Shown piece by piece: positions 38,137 through 46,725 of a DNA stretch of 64,000 nucleotides. Under the pieces are notes generated by a model. It saw nothing but the letters and a program-made list of their open reading frames with translations. It did not search any database and was not told where the DNA came from. The stretch lies in contig QHUK01000019.1 in the NCBI GenBank assembly GCA_003222085.1, forward strand, positions 50,646-114,645, given 5' to 3'. This stretch comes from Gemmatimonadota bacterium. Its GTDB lineage: Bacteria > Gemmatimonadota > Gemmatimonadetes > Gemmatimonadales > GWC2-71-9. The translations under genes were made by a program, and so were the position numbers. Position 1 is the stretch's first letter; the number at the start of each line of letters is the position of its first letter.

Positions 38137-38555
38137 GCATCGCATTTCCGTCGGCCGAATGGGTGAGCGCGTACGGCGTGGCGATCAACGCGAGCGACGG
38201 GTATCGCGCCGCCTCGCTCGAGTGGACGCACGGTCCGGTCGCTCTCGTGGTGAATCGTCAGCCCGAGATCGGGATCGGCGAGCCGGTGGGGATCTGGCTC
38301 GACCTCGAGCGAGGCGTCTGCCGCGAAGCGAAGGTCGTGTCCCACGGGGAGGCGGACCACGCGGCGTTCGTGATCTCGGGCGACTACCAGCACTGGAAGC
38401 GCGTGATTCGGAAAGAGCTCGGGCCCATCGCGGGGATCATGCAGCGCAAGCTCACGCTCAAGGGGTCGCTGCCGATCGTGGTGCGCTTCGTGAAATCCGC
38501 GGAGCAGCTGGTCGAGGCGGCGACGACGGTGCCGACGCGGTTTCTGGACGAGTGA
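38133..38555 (+). CDS. SCP2 sterol-carrier-domain-like protein
   Basis: A 140-residue protein with the SCP2-like order: a lipid-binding beta sheet (ALVVNRQPEIGIGEPVGIWLDLERG), DHAAFVISGDYQHWKRVI and a helix IAGIMQRKLTLKGSLPIVVRFVKSAEQL. It probably binds a hydrophobic ligand. The GTG start overlaps the GATase stop by 4 bases. A perfect inverted repeat follows the stop. Assignment by pattern only. Confidence 0.6.
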   Translation: MSIAFPSAEWVSAYGVAINASDGYRAASLEWTHGPVALVVNRQPEIGIGEPVGIWLDLERGVCREAKVVSHGEADHAAFVISGDYQHWKRVIRKELGPIAGIMQRKLTLKGSLPIVVRFVKSAEQLVEAATTVPTRFLDE

Positions 38556-38558
38556 GGG

Positions 38559-38605
38559 GTAAGCGGTGAGCGGTTGGGCCGCCCCGCTGACCGCTCACCG
38601 CTTAC
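38559..38605. repeat. Perfect 15-bp inverted repeat of GTAAGCG/GTGAGCG heptamers, likely bidirectional terminator
   Basis: Arms 38559-38573 and 38591-38605 are exact inverse copies (GTAAGCGGTGAGCGG), built of two 7-base units, with a 17-base loop. It lies in the 51-base gap between convergent stops. The repeat begins 4 bases after a TGA stop. Confidence 0.85.
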
Positions 38606-38606
38606 G

Positions 38607-39314
38607 CTACAGATTTCGGAGTATCTTCTCCGGTGTGCTAACGTTCGGAAAGAAGACCCGGTCGCTCAGCCGGTTGAAGGCCACCCGCAGCGTGGGGAAC
38701 CGCTCGGCGGCGGCGCGGTAGATGGTGGCGACGCCCAGATGTTCGGCGAGCCGGTGCTGGGCGGCCAGGCGAAAGCCCTGTCGGCCCAGCTCGTCGTAAT
38801 ACGGCAGGTCGGGCCCGCCCTTGCGGGAGCGCCGGGCAGCGATGTAGTCCGGAAACAGTCCGGCGAGCCAGAGACTGTAGTTGCCGAGATGCGCGCGAAG
38901 CAGAAAGGCCCGTTCCCCGGCGTCGTCGAGTCCCGTGAGGTCCTCCACCATGTCGATCAAGTAGTGGTAGGTCTCGTCGTCGGTGCGGCGGATGCGGACG
39001 TGCCGGTCATGATCGCCGAATTCGAGCAGCAGCGCGGCCAGGTAGTCGGCCAGGACGCGGTCGTCGACGCCGGCTGCGCGCAGGGTATGGCGCACCGCCA
39101 CATACGTAAAGAGCGCCGGCGACGGGACCACGAGCGTGCGCAGGGCCAGCAGGGCGGCGAGCAGGTCGGGGTCGTCGAGCAGCTCGTCGGGTCCCTCCTC
39201 GAGGAGCAGCCGCTCGTACCGCGCGCGGCGCGGCGCGTCCCCACGCGCCAGGGCGAGCGCGACGAGCAGAAAGTCCTGCGCCCGCAGGCGACCACGGACG
39301 TTGGCCAGTATCAT
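38607..39314 (-). CDS. Conserved hypothetical protein
   Basis: A 235-residue, mostly helical, Leu/Ala/Arg-rich soluble protein with segments DFLLVALALARGD, LLDDPDLLAALLALRTLV and EETYHYLIDMVEDLTG-like (DDETYHYLIDMVEDLTG). I do not recognise a family. The start has a strong GGAGG 8 bases upstream; its ATG shares the palindrome CATG with the divergent histidine kinase start, so the two genes have no intergenic DNA. Confidence 0.6.
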   Translation of the reverse strand: MILANVRGRLRAQDFLLVALALARGDAPRRARYERLLLEEGPDELLDDPDLLAALLALRTLVVPSPALFTYVAVRHTLRAAGVDDRVLADYLAALLLEFGDHDRHVRIRRTDDETYHYLIDMVEDLTGLDDAGERAFLLRAHLGNYSLWLAGLFPDYIAARRSRKGGPDLPYYDELGRQGFRLAAQHRLAEHLGVATIYRAAAERFPTLRVAFNRLSDRVFFPNVSTPEKILRNL

Positions 39315-41271
39315 GCCCAAACCTCCCTCTAGCGCTGCTACCCCCCGACCCGCGCCGGAGTTGCTGGTGCGCCTGACGACGCTCGCCCAGGAGCTCGCGG
39401 GGGCGTTCCGGCCGACCACCGTGGTCGAGGTGGTGGCGCGCGCGCTCGCCGAGCTGCTCCGGCCCGATCGGCTCTCGGTCATACTACTTGACGCCGAGTC
39501 GAACCGGCTGGCGGTGACCTACGACACGCACCCCGTTCCGGCCCGCACCGACGACCCCCTGCTGCAGCTCGCGTTGCGGCACGGGCCGCTCGCGTTCCCC
39601 AAGAACGTACGCGAAGAGGCGCGGCGCCGCGGGGCGGAGCTGCCCGCCGACGCGCCCCCCCCCGGCTCCTGGCTCGGCGCACCGCTCATCGCCGCCAGTC
39701 GCACGATGGGCGCGGTCTCCCTCTCGAGCGAGCGGCCCGGCGTGCTGGGGAAGGCCGAGCTGACGCTCGTCTGCGCGGTGCTCGCGCAGGCGGCGATCGC
39801 GCTCGAGAATGCCCGCCTGGTGGAGCTCCTCTCCTCCGCCAAGCGCGAGTGGGAGAAGACGGTCGACGCCATCTCCCAGGCGATCTGCATCGTGGACGCC
39901 CACGGCACCGTGCGTCGCGCCAACCGCGTGTTCGCCGACCTGATCCAGACCGCGGTCACCGCGATTCCCGGCCGGCCGTGGCTCGGGCTCCTCCCGCCCG
40001 CCTGGTCGGACCCCGTGGCGCGCGCCCTCGCCGAGCCGTCGGCGAGCACGGCGGAGATCCGCGCGGGCGAGCGCACGCTGCTCCTGACCGCCATCCCGAT
40101 GGCCGAGCCGGGCTCCGCGGTCCTCGTCTTCGAGGACCAGACCGAACGGCGCCGGTTGCAGGAGCAACTCATACAGTCTGAGAAAATGTCGGCGATCGGT
40201 CAACTGATCGCCGGGGTGGCGCACGACCTGAACAACCCCCTCGCCTCCGTCGTGGGCTTCAGCGACTTCCTCGCCGAGGCGGGCGACGTCCCGGCCTCGC
40301 TGCGGGAGCCGCTCCAGGTGATCCGCCAGGAGGCGGAACGGGCCGCGACGATCGTCAAGAACCTGCTGTCCTTCGCGCGCAGCCAGCAGGGAGAGCGCAC
40401 GCGCCAGCCGATCCGGGCGCTGCTCGACTCGACCCTTGCCCTGCTCCGCAATCAGCTGATGGCGCACAAGGTCGAGGCCACGCTGGAAGTCGAGCCCGGG
40501 CTGCCCGACGTCGAAGTCAATGCGAACCAGCTCAAGCAGGTGTTCGTGAACGTGATCAACAACGCGTGCCAGGCGATCGCGAGCGACGCGCCGTCCGGCC
40601 GAATCTGGATCACGGCGCGTCGCGTGCACGACAGCGTCGCGGTGAGTGTCACGGACTCGGGCCCCGGCATAGTCGAAGAGGTCGCGGCCCGCGTGTTCGA
40701 GCCGTTCTTCACGACCAAGCGGGAGGGCGAGGGCACGGGCCTCGGGCTCTCCATCTCCCAGGGGATCATGAAGGAGCACGGGGGCCACATCACCCTCGAC
40801 ACGCGGCCGGGCGGCGGAGCGACCTTCACCCTGGAGCTGCCGATCGGCGCGCGCGCCGCGCGCGCCGAGGTCGCGCCCGTGCCGCCCGGCGAGTCGAAGC
40901 CGCTCAGCATCCTGGTCGTGGACGACGAACCGCACATCCTGCATTACATGCGGGCCACGCTCGAGAGTTGGGGCCACACCGTCGAGGTGGCGAGCGACGG
41001 CACGTACGCGCTGGAGCGCGCCCTCGCCGGCGCATTCGACGTGATCATCTGTGATCTGCGGATGCCGCACCTCTCCGGGCGCGAGATGTACACGAAGCTC
41101 GCCCGGCAGGACCCGCGGGTCGCCGAGCGGATCATTTTCGCCACCGGCGACACCGTGCGCGGCGACACCCTGCAGTTCCTCGAAGCGCTCGGTCGGCCCT
41201 ACCTGCACAAGCCGTTTACGCTGGCCGAGCTGCGCGCCGCCCTCGGCCATGCCGCGAAGCAGCCGGCCTGA
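39313..41271 (+). CDS. Hybrid sensor histidine kinase (GAF-PAS-HisKA-HATPase-REC)
   Basis: A 652-residue soluble kinase. A GAF domain (about 30-175) is followed by a PAS-like domain (CIVDAHGTVRRANRVFADL), HisKA with IGQLIAGVAHDLNNPL (His304), HATPase with NVINNACQA, DSGPGIVEEV, GEGTGLGLSI and a C-terminal receiver with LVVDDEP (Asp537-538) and CDLRMPHLSG (phosphoacceptor Asp581). No membrane segment was seen, so the signal is likely cytoplasmic. The ATG overlaps the divergent gene's ATG in CATG and has a weak ribosome-binding site; a GTG downstream is an alternative. Confidence 0.9.
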   Translation: MPKPPSSAATPRPAPELLVRLTTLAQELAGAFRPTTVVEVVARALAELLRPDRLSVILLDAESNRLAVTYDTHPVPARTDDPLLQLALRHGPLAFPKNVREEARRRGAELPADAPPPGSWLGAPLIAASRTMGAVSLSSERPGVLGKAELTLVCAVLAQAAIALENARLVELLSSAKREWEKTVDAISQAICIVDAHGTVRRANRVFADLIQTAVTAIPGRPWLGLLPPAWSDPVARALAEPSASTAEIRAGERTLLLTAIPMAEPGSAVLVFEDQTERRRLQEQLIQSEKMSAIGQLIAGVAHDLNNPLASVVGFSDFLAEAGDVPASLREPLQVIRQEAERAATIVKNLLSFARSQQGERTRQPIRALLDSTLALLRNQLMAHKVEATLEVEPGLPDVEVNANQLKQVFVNVINNACQAIASDAPSGRIWITARRVHDSVAVSVTDSGPGIVEEVAARVFEPFFTTKREGEGTGLGLSISQGIMKEHGGHITLDTRPGGGATFTLELPIGARAARAEVAPVPPGESKPLSILVVDDEPHILHYMRATLESWGHTVEVASDGTYALERALAGAFDVIICDLRMPHLSGREMYTKLARQDPRVAERIIFATGDTVRGDTLQFLEALGRPYLHKPFTLAELRAALGHAAKQPA

Positions 41272-41279
41272 GGGGGGGC

Positions 41280-42335
41280 GTGCGCGTCCTCCACGTCGAC
41301 TCCGGCCGGGAATTCCGGGGCGGTCAGAACCAGGTCCGGCTGTTGGCCCGCGAGCTGGCCCGCGAGCCCGGCGTCGAGCAACGGCTCGTCACGCGGCGAG
41401 GCAGCGAGCTCGCGCGCCGGGCCACGGCCGACGGCGTCGCCGTCCGTGAGGTGCCCTGGACCCTCGGGGTCGACCCGCGGGCCGGGTGGCGGCTCGTCGT
41501 CGAAGCCCTGACCTGGCCACCTGATCTCATCCACGCTCACAACAACCATGCCGTCACGGTCGCGGTCTGGGCGCGCCGCTTCCTCACCTATGCGCGCACG
41601 GCGGCGCCGCGTCTCGTCGCGACGCGCCGAGTCGTGTTTCCCGTGCGCCGCCGCAGCGCGTTGCGCCACGCCGACGCCGTCGTAGCGATCTCCGAAGCCG
41701 TACGGGCAACGCTCCTGGCCGCCGGGTTCCCCGCGGGAGAAGTCAAGACGGTTCCCTCCGGCGTCGATCCCGACGAAGTGCGCCGCGCGGCCGCGGTGCC
41801 GCTCAACCTCCGGGCGATGCTGGGGCTTCCCCCCCGCGCGCCGATTGCCGCCAACGTCGCCGCGCTCGAGCCGGCCAAGGATCAGCGCACCTTGATTCGC
41901 GCGGCTCATCGGGCGCGGGCCGACCGCCCCGATCTGCATTGGGTGATCGCGGGCGACGGCCCCGAGCGCCATGCCCTCGCAGCCGAAGTCCGCCGGCTCG
42001 ACCTCGCCGATCGTGTCCACCTGATCGGCCACGCCGCTCAGGCGGATGCGTTGCTGCGCGAGAGCGATGTCGTCGTCATGTCCTCGCGGGCCGAAGGTCT
42101 CGGCACCGTGGTGCTGCACGCGCTGGCGCTGGGCAAACCGGTGGTGGCGACGGCAGGGGGCGGGCTGTCCGAGATCGTGCCACCCGAGGGGCTCGTGCCG
42201 GTAGGGGACGCCGACGCCCTCGCACGCCGAGTGATTGAAGCGCTGGCGCACCCCTCCCCCGTCCCCCTGCCCGTGCGCTACACCGCTTCCGCCATGGCGA
42301 CCGGCGTCTTGGCCGTGTATCGCTCGCTCCTCTAG
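41280..42335 (+). CDS. Glycosyltransferase family 4 protein
   Basis: A 351-residue GT-B glycosyltransferase. It opens MRVLHVDSGREFRGGQNQVRL, a donor/acceptor glycine-rich loop, and has AISEAVRATL, VPSGVDPDEV and the GT4 C-terminal motif SRAEGLGTVVLHALALGKPVVAT with the conserved Glu. The start GTG lies 8 bases after the kinase stop, so it is likely in the same operon. Probably adds sugar to a lipid or polymer; substrate unknown. Confidence 0.85.
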   Translation: MRVLHVDSGREFRGGQNQVRLLARELAREPGVEQRLVTRRGSELARRATADGVAVREVPWTLGVDPRAGWRLVVEALTWPPDLIHAHNNHAVTVAVWARRFLTYARTAAPRLVATRRVVFPVRRRSALRHADAVVAISEAVRATLLAAGFPAGEVKTVPSGVDPDEVRRAAAVPLNLRAMLGLPPRAPIAANVAALEPAKDQRTLIRAAHRARADRPDLHWVIAGDGPERHALAAEVRRLDLADRVHLIGHAAQADALLRESDVVVMSSRAEGLGTVVLHALALGKPVVATAGGGLSEIVPPEGLVPVGDADALARRVIEALAHPSPVPLPVRYTASAMATGVLAVYRSLL

Positions 42336-42346
42336 ATTGCAGGGCC

Positions 42347-43873
42347 ATGATCTACGTCTGCGTCCCGGTGCACAATGAGGCCCGCACCGCGGGGCTGGTG
42401 CTGTGGAAGGTGCGCCAGGTGTTCACGGCGTTCCCACGTGAATACCAGCTGCTGGTGCTGGACGACGCGTCGACGGATGACACCCGCGAGGTGTTGGCGT
42501 CGTACGCCAAGGTCCTACCGATGACGATCGTGACGCACCGCGAGCGGCTGGGGTACGCGCGCAGTCTCGAGGAGCTGTTGCGCCTCGCGCTCCAGCGGAC
42601 CGACCGGCCGAAGCGGGACTGCGCCATCACCCTCCACGCGGACTTCGTCCATTCTCCCGAGAGCATGGAGGATCTGGTGAAGCATCTGGAATCGGGGGCG
42701 GACCTGGTGGTCGCGGAGCTGCTGCAGCAGCGGGGGCGAGTCTCTCGGGCCCTGGGGCTGGCACGCCGCTGGACCCCTCGACTGCTGCGCGTCGCCGGGC
42801 TGCGCGACACCGTGTCGGGGTTCCTCGCGCTGCGGTTGATCGTGCTGCGGCAGGCGCTGCGTCACGACACGACCCGGTTCCTCCGGACCGAAGGCTGGTG
42901 TGCGAGCGCGGAGCTGGTCGCACGACTGGCGCCGCACGCCCGCCGGCTGGACGCCGTCCCCGCGGCGGCGCGGTACGACCTAGTGCAGCGTCCGTCGCGC
43001 ATCAGACCGTGGCGCCAGCTGCTCGACGCGTGGCGGGCCCGTTCCGTCATCCGCGCCGCTCGCACCGTGGTGGCGCTGGTCCTCATGGCGGTCGGCCTGC
43101 ACGCCCAGTCGGACACCGCCTCCCGACCGGATTCCCCCTCCCTGTCCGCCATGGCGATCGTCACGCCCCCCGCCCCCGTGGCGGTGCCGTTCCCTGTCGG
43201 TGAGCGGCTGGTCTACGGGGCGCGGTACGGGCCCTTCAGCGTCGGCACCGCCACGATGCAGGTCGCGGGGATCGACACCATCCGCGGCGTCGAGACGGTT
43301 CACTTCGTGTTCCTGATCGATGGCGGCGCGTTGTGGTACCACATCCACCAGAACCTCGAGTCGTGGGTGGGACGTCACGACTTCCGCTCGCGCCGCTTCC
43401 TGAATCAGACCGAGGAAAAAGGCAAATCGTGGGAGCGGAAATTCGACATCTACCCGGACTCGGGGTTTTACCGTGAAGCCGGGCGCGACACGACGGTGCC
43501 GACCGTGGCAGACCCGCTCGACGACGCCGCGTTCCTCTACTGGATCCGCACCGTGCCGCTCGAAATCGGGAAGCGCTACGAGTTCCGCCGCTATTTCCGC
43601 CCCGAGCGCAATCCGGTGATCGTCGAGGTCTTGAAGCGCGAGCGCGTGGGCGTGGCCGGGAAGAAATGGGACGCGATCGTCGTCCGCCCGCGCATCCCGA
43701 ATGGCGGCGGCATCTTCGCCGAGAAAGCCGACGCGCGAATGTGGCTGTCGGACGACAGCCTGCACATCATGCTGGCGCTGCAGTCGAAATTCTCGTTCGG
43801 CCAGGTGACGCTCAAGCTCAAGGAGATCGCCTCGCCCAAGGAGAACGCCGACTCCCGTCCGGAGCACCCATGA
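42347..43873 (+). CDS. Fusion of a GT2 glycosyltransferase with a DUF3108 domain
   Basis: A 508-residue protein. Residues 1-220 form a family 2 glycosyltransferase (VCVPVHNEARTAGLVLWKV, LLVLDDASTDDT, HADFVHSPESM). A predicted membrane helix at about 232-253 (ARTVVALVLMAVGL) follows. The C-terminal 250 residues start FPVGERLVYGARYGPFSVGT and match the periplasmic DUF3108 pattern with many beta strands. The join implies a cytosolic GT2 anchored to a periplasmic domain. The alternative, two genes joined by a frameshift, is not supported as the frame is continuous. The end overlaps the next gene (ATGA). Confidence 0.78.
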   Translation: MIYVCVPVHNEARTAGLVLWKVRQVFTAFPREYQLLVLDDASTDDTREVLASYAKVLPMTIVTHRERLGYARSLEELLRLALQRTDRPKRDCAITLHADFVHSPESMEDLVKHLESGADLVVAELLQQRGRVSRALGLARRWTPRLLRVAGLRDTVSGFLALRLIVLRQALRHDTTRFLRTEGWCASAELVARLAPHARRLDAVPAAARYDLVQRPSRIRPWRQLLDAWRARSVIRAARTVVALVLMAVGLHAQSDTASRPDSPSLSAMAIVTPPAPVAVPFPVGERLVYGARYGPFSVGTATMQVAGIDTIRGVETVHFVFLIDGGALWYHIHQNLESWVGRHDFRSRRFLNQTEEKGKSWERKFDIYPDSGFYREAGRDTTVPTVADPLDDAAFLYWIRTVPLEIGKRYEFRRYFRPERNPVIVEVLKRERVGVAGKKWDAIVVRPRIPNGGGIFAEKADARMWLSDDSLHIMLALQSKFSFGQVTLKLKEIASPKENADSRPEHP

Positions 43874-44826
43874 CCGACTACCGCGAGGCGGACCTGTCCC
43901 GGCTGAAGACGGTCCCCATCGCGCAGCGCCCCAACAAAGTCGACGCCTCCCTGCTCGCGCATCCCCCCGGCGGCGATCCGAGCTTCACCGCCTTCTGGGA
44001 TTCGCTCCCCGACATCCTCGCCGCAAAGGACCTCCGCGCGGTCGTCCGGCAGGTGGCGAGCGCCGCGGGCCGGCGTGGTGTCGTGGCCATGCTCGGCGGG
44101 CACGTCATCAAGGTCGGCCTGGGACCCCTGCTCCGCGAGCTGATCCACCGCGGCGTGATCACCCACCTGGCGCTCAACGGGAGCGCCGCCATCCACGACT
44201 TCGAGCTCGCGGCATACGGAGGGACGAGCGAGGACGTCGCCGCCGGTCTGGCGGACGGTACGTTCGGCATGGCGGAGGAAACCGGCCGCGAGATGAACGC
44301 CGCCATCGGCGACGGCGCGCGCGCCGGCATGGGCATGGGCGAGGCGCTCGTCACGTACCTCGCCCGCCGACCGCAGCTCGCGGCCCGCGAGGTCTCCGTC
44401 CTCGTCGCCGCGGGCGAGTGGGCCGTCCCCGTCACCGTGCATGCCACGCTCGGCGCCGACATCATCCATCAGCACCCCGCGGCGGACGGCGCCGCGCTCG
44501 GCACCACGAGCCACCGTGACTTCAAGCGACTCGCCGCGTCGCTCCCGACTCTCCACGACGGCGGCGTCGTCCTCAATCTCGGCAGCGCGGTGGTGATGCC
44601 CGAGGTGTTCCTCAAGGCCCTCACCGTGGCGCGCAACCTGGGCGGCGGCAAGCCGACCGGTTTCACGGCCTGCGACTGCGACATGCAGCGCCACTACCGG
44701 CCGCGGGTAAACGTCGTCGAGCGCCCGACGCTCGCCGGCGGTCGCGGGATTCAGCTCACCGGCCACCACGAGATCCTGATCCCGCTGCTCGCCTGGGCGG
44801 TGCTGCGCGCGCTCGATGCGCGCTAG
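43870..44826 (+). CDS. Conserved GGHVIK-type protein (possible deoxyhypusine-synthase-like fold)
   Basis: A 318-residue protein with GGHVIKVGLGPLLRELIHRGV, HLALNGSAAIHDFELAAYGG and SEDVAAGLADGTFGMAEETG, plus a C-terminal HHEILIPLLAW. I recall this pattern as a conserved family loosely related to deoxyhypusine-synthase-like proteins, but I am not sure and no catalytic assignment is made. The ATG overlaps the upstream fusion gene stop. It may be involved in an unknown carbohydrate or polyamine step. Confidence 0.55.
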   Translation: MTDYREADLSRLKTVPIAQRPNKVDASLLAHPPGGDPSFTAFWDSLPDILAAKDLRAVVRQVASAAGRRGVVAMLGGHVIKVGLGPLLRELIHRGVITHLALNGSAAIHDFELAAYGGTSEDVAAGLADGTFGMAEETGREMNAAIGDGARAGMGMGEALVTYLARRPQLAAREVSVLVAAGEWAVPVTVHATLGADIIHQHPAADGAALGTTSHRDFKRLAASLPTLHDGGVVLNLGSAVVMPEVFLKALTVARNLGGGKPTGFTACDCDMQRHYRPRVNVVERPTLAGGRGIQLTGHHEILIPLLAWAVLRALDAR

Positions 44827-45265
44827 CGCGCGCCGGGTGCTGCTGCTCGCCGCGACGCTCGGCGCGGCCTGCGTGACCCGATCTCGCCGCCTCGCCCCGA
44901 GCGGCGCGACGGCGGCGGTGGGAACGCCGGACATGGTGCAGGAGATGGCGCGGCAGGCGGTGCTGTTGGACGCGAAGGGGGACCGGGCCGCGGACACGCT
45001 GTATGCGCCCGACGCACTCGTCGTCGCGAATGCGCGCGTGCGGCTGGGGACGCCGCGCTTCGCCGGGGTCGGCCTGGGCGGCCGGGCCACCGTCGCCGCG
45101 GCGGCGGTGACGCTGGAAGGCCGATTTGCGTGGGTGCTGGTGGACTACCGGTGGCTCAATTCAGAGCGCAACCAAGCCGAGGCCGGTCGCGCCACCTTCG
45201 TGTGCGAGCAGAAGCCGAAGGGCTGGAGGATCGTTCACGTACACTCCAGCCAACTCCTCCAGTGA
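44816..45265 (+). CDS. Putative lipoprotein with SnoaL/NTF2-like domain
   Basis: A 149-residue protein with a signal and lipobox TLGAAC (Cys19), then a helix-sheet domain with VQEMARQAVLLDAKGDRAADTLYAPDALVV and a final WRIVHVHSSQLL. The WRIVHVHSS ending is typical of SnoaL/DUF4440 NTF2-like domains. It overlaps the previous gene by 11 bases. Function unknown. Confidence 0.65.
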   Translation: MRASARRVLLLAATLGAACVTRSRRLAPSGATAAVGTPDMVQEMARQAVLLDAKGDRAADTLYAPDALVVANARVRLGTPRFAGVGLGGRATVAAAAVTLEGRFAWVLVDYRWLNSERNQAEAGRATFVCEQKPKGWRIVHVHSSQLLQ

Positions 45266-45270
45266 GCGCG

Positions 45271-45489
45271 TTAGGCGTCCGCCGGGCGTCCCTTGATCAT
45301 GTCGCGGATTTTCTCCGCTGTGGTGGGGCTGACGACCCGCAACACGAGGTAGATGATGAACCCGATGGCGGCGAGCCATAACACCGTCATGGCCAGCCCG
45401 ATGAGGCCGCCGAGCACGCTGAAGACGACCTTCAAGCCGAGCCAAGCGAGCACGGCGACAACGGCGAATCCGAGGACGCTGCGGAACAT
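45271..45489 (-). CDS. Small membrane protein
   Basis: A 72-residue protein with two adjacent hydrophobic segments (VLGFAVVAVLAWLGLKVVFS and LAMTVLWLAAIGFIIYLVLRVV) and a short charged tail. No family was recognised. It is convergent with the lipoprotein gene, 5 bases apart, and divergent from glycine oxidase. Confidence 0.6.
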   Translation of the reverse strand: MFRSVLGFAVVAVLAWLGLKVVFSVLGGLIGLAMTVLWLAAIGFIIYLVLRVVSPTTAEKIRDMIKGRPADA

Positions 45490-45567
45490 GGGGTATACCT
45501 CCGTGAAACCCCGACGGCGGGGCCGTACGTCGCAATGTAGCAGCGAGTTTCAGGGGGGCGCCAGCCG

Positions 45568-46665
45568 GTGAAGGCGGTCGATGTCGCGATCGTGGGTGGC
45601 GGTGCGGTGGGGGCGGCGTGCGCCCGGGCCGCCGCCCTGCGGGGGCTGGAAATCGCCATCTTCGAGCCGGGCCCCGACCCCGCCGCCGCGTCGCCGGCGT
45701 CCGCCGGGATGCTGGCCGCGCAAATCGAGCCCGGTGACGACGTGCTGGTCGCCCTGTCGGTGCGCGCCCGGGATCTGTACGAGCCGCTCGCCCCCGCCCT
45801 GCGGGAAACCACCGGCATCGACATCGGGTTCTGGCGCTCGGGAATCGCCGCCGTCGCGTTCGACGAGCCGGCCGCCGAGCGCCTCAAGGAGGAGGTGGCC
45901 CGGCAGCGCCAGGCCGGCCTCCGTTGCGACTGGCTGGACGGCGACGAAGTGCGCGAGCGCTGGCCCGGCGCCGCGCCCGACTGCCAGGGCGCGCTCTTCG
46001 CTCCCGAGGACGGCGCGCTGGACCCGCAGGGGCTGACGCGCGCGTGCCTCGCGGACGCGCGCCGTCTGGGTGCCACCCTCCACGCCGAGAGAGTCGAAGC
46101 GCTCGCCATCGGACAGGGCCGCGTGACGGGAGTCGTCACCGGCCACGGCACCACGCCGGTCGAGCACGCCGTGCTCGCCGCCGGCGTGTGGTCTCCGCAA
46201 GTCCGCGGCCTGCCGCGCCCCCTGCCCGTCGAGCCGCTGCGCGGCCAGATGGCCGCGACCGCGTGGCCCGACGGCTGCCCGCCCGCGATTCTCTTCCACG
46301 ACCACGGCTACGTCCTGGCCCGCGGCGCCGACGCCGTGCTCGGCAGCACGATGGAGCGGGCCGGGTACGATGCGCGCGTCACGAACGAGGGGCTTGCCCA
46401 GATCTTCCGTGGCGCCGTCCGGTTGCTCCCGGCCCTCATGACGCAATCGGTGCAGCGCATGTGGGCCGGCCTCCGTCCGGCAACTCCCGACGGGCGACCC
46501 ATCCTCGGCCGGGACCCCGAGGTGGACCGATTGTGGTACGCGACGGGGCACGGACGCACCGGCATCCTGCTCGCGGCGCTAACGGGCGAGATCACGGCGG
46601 ATCTCCTCACCACGGGTGAGACCGACTCGGACATCGCCGCGTTGCGCTTGGATAGATTCCATTGA
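45568..46665 (+). CDS. thiO: FAD-dependent glycine oxidase ThiO-like
   Basis: A 365-residue DAO-family oxidase. The FAD-binding GxGxxG (VAIVGGGAVGAACARAA) is at 6-22, and the C-terminal region has MWAGLRPATPDGRPILG and YATGHGRTGILLA, as in ThiO. It likely makes iminoglycine for thiamine thiazole synthesis, but could be another D-amino-acid oxidase since no thi gene is nearby. The start is GTG. The TGA stop is the first bases of a heptamer hairpin element. Confidence 0.85.
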   Translation: MKAVDVAIVGGGAVGAACARAAALRGLEIAIFEPGPDPAAASPASAGMLAAQIEPGDDVLVALSVRARDLYEPLAPALRETTGIDIGFWRSGIAAVAFDEPAAERLKEEVARQRQAGLRCDWLDGDEVRERWPGAAPDCQGALFAPEDGALDPQGLTRACLADARRLGATLHAERVEALAIGQGRVTGVVTGHGTTPVEHAVLAAGVWSPQVRGLPRPLPVEPLRGQMAATAWPDGCPPAILFHDHGYVLARGADAVLGSTMERAGYDARVTNEGLAQIFRGAVRLLPALMTQSVQRMWAGLRPATPDGRPILGRDPEVDRLWYATGHGRTGILLAALTGEITADLLTTGETDSDIAALRLDRFH

Positions 46666-46721
46666 GGGAGCAGGGAGCAGGGAGCAGTACCGACCAACGA
46701 ACGCTCCTGCTCCCTGCTCCC
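46664..46721 (+). repeat. GGGAGCA heptamer hairpin element after thiO
   Basis: The 5' arm (46664-46687) is GA from the TGA stop plus three GGGAGCA units. A short loop follows, and the 3' arm (46704-46721) is inverted TGCTCCC units. It abuts the start of the next gene with 4 bases between. Confidence 0.88.
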
Positions 46722-46725
46722 GGTT

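Noticed and set aside
39484..41250. Long minus-strand frame under the histidine kinase (588 residues)
   Set aside because: No recognisable domains, and the coding kinase on the other strand is complete.
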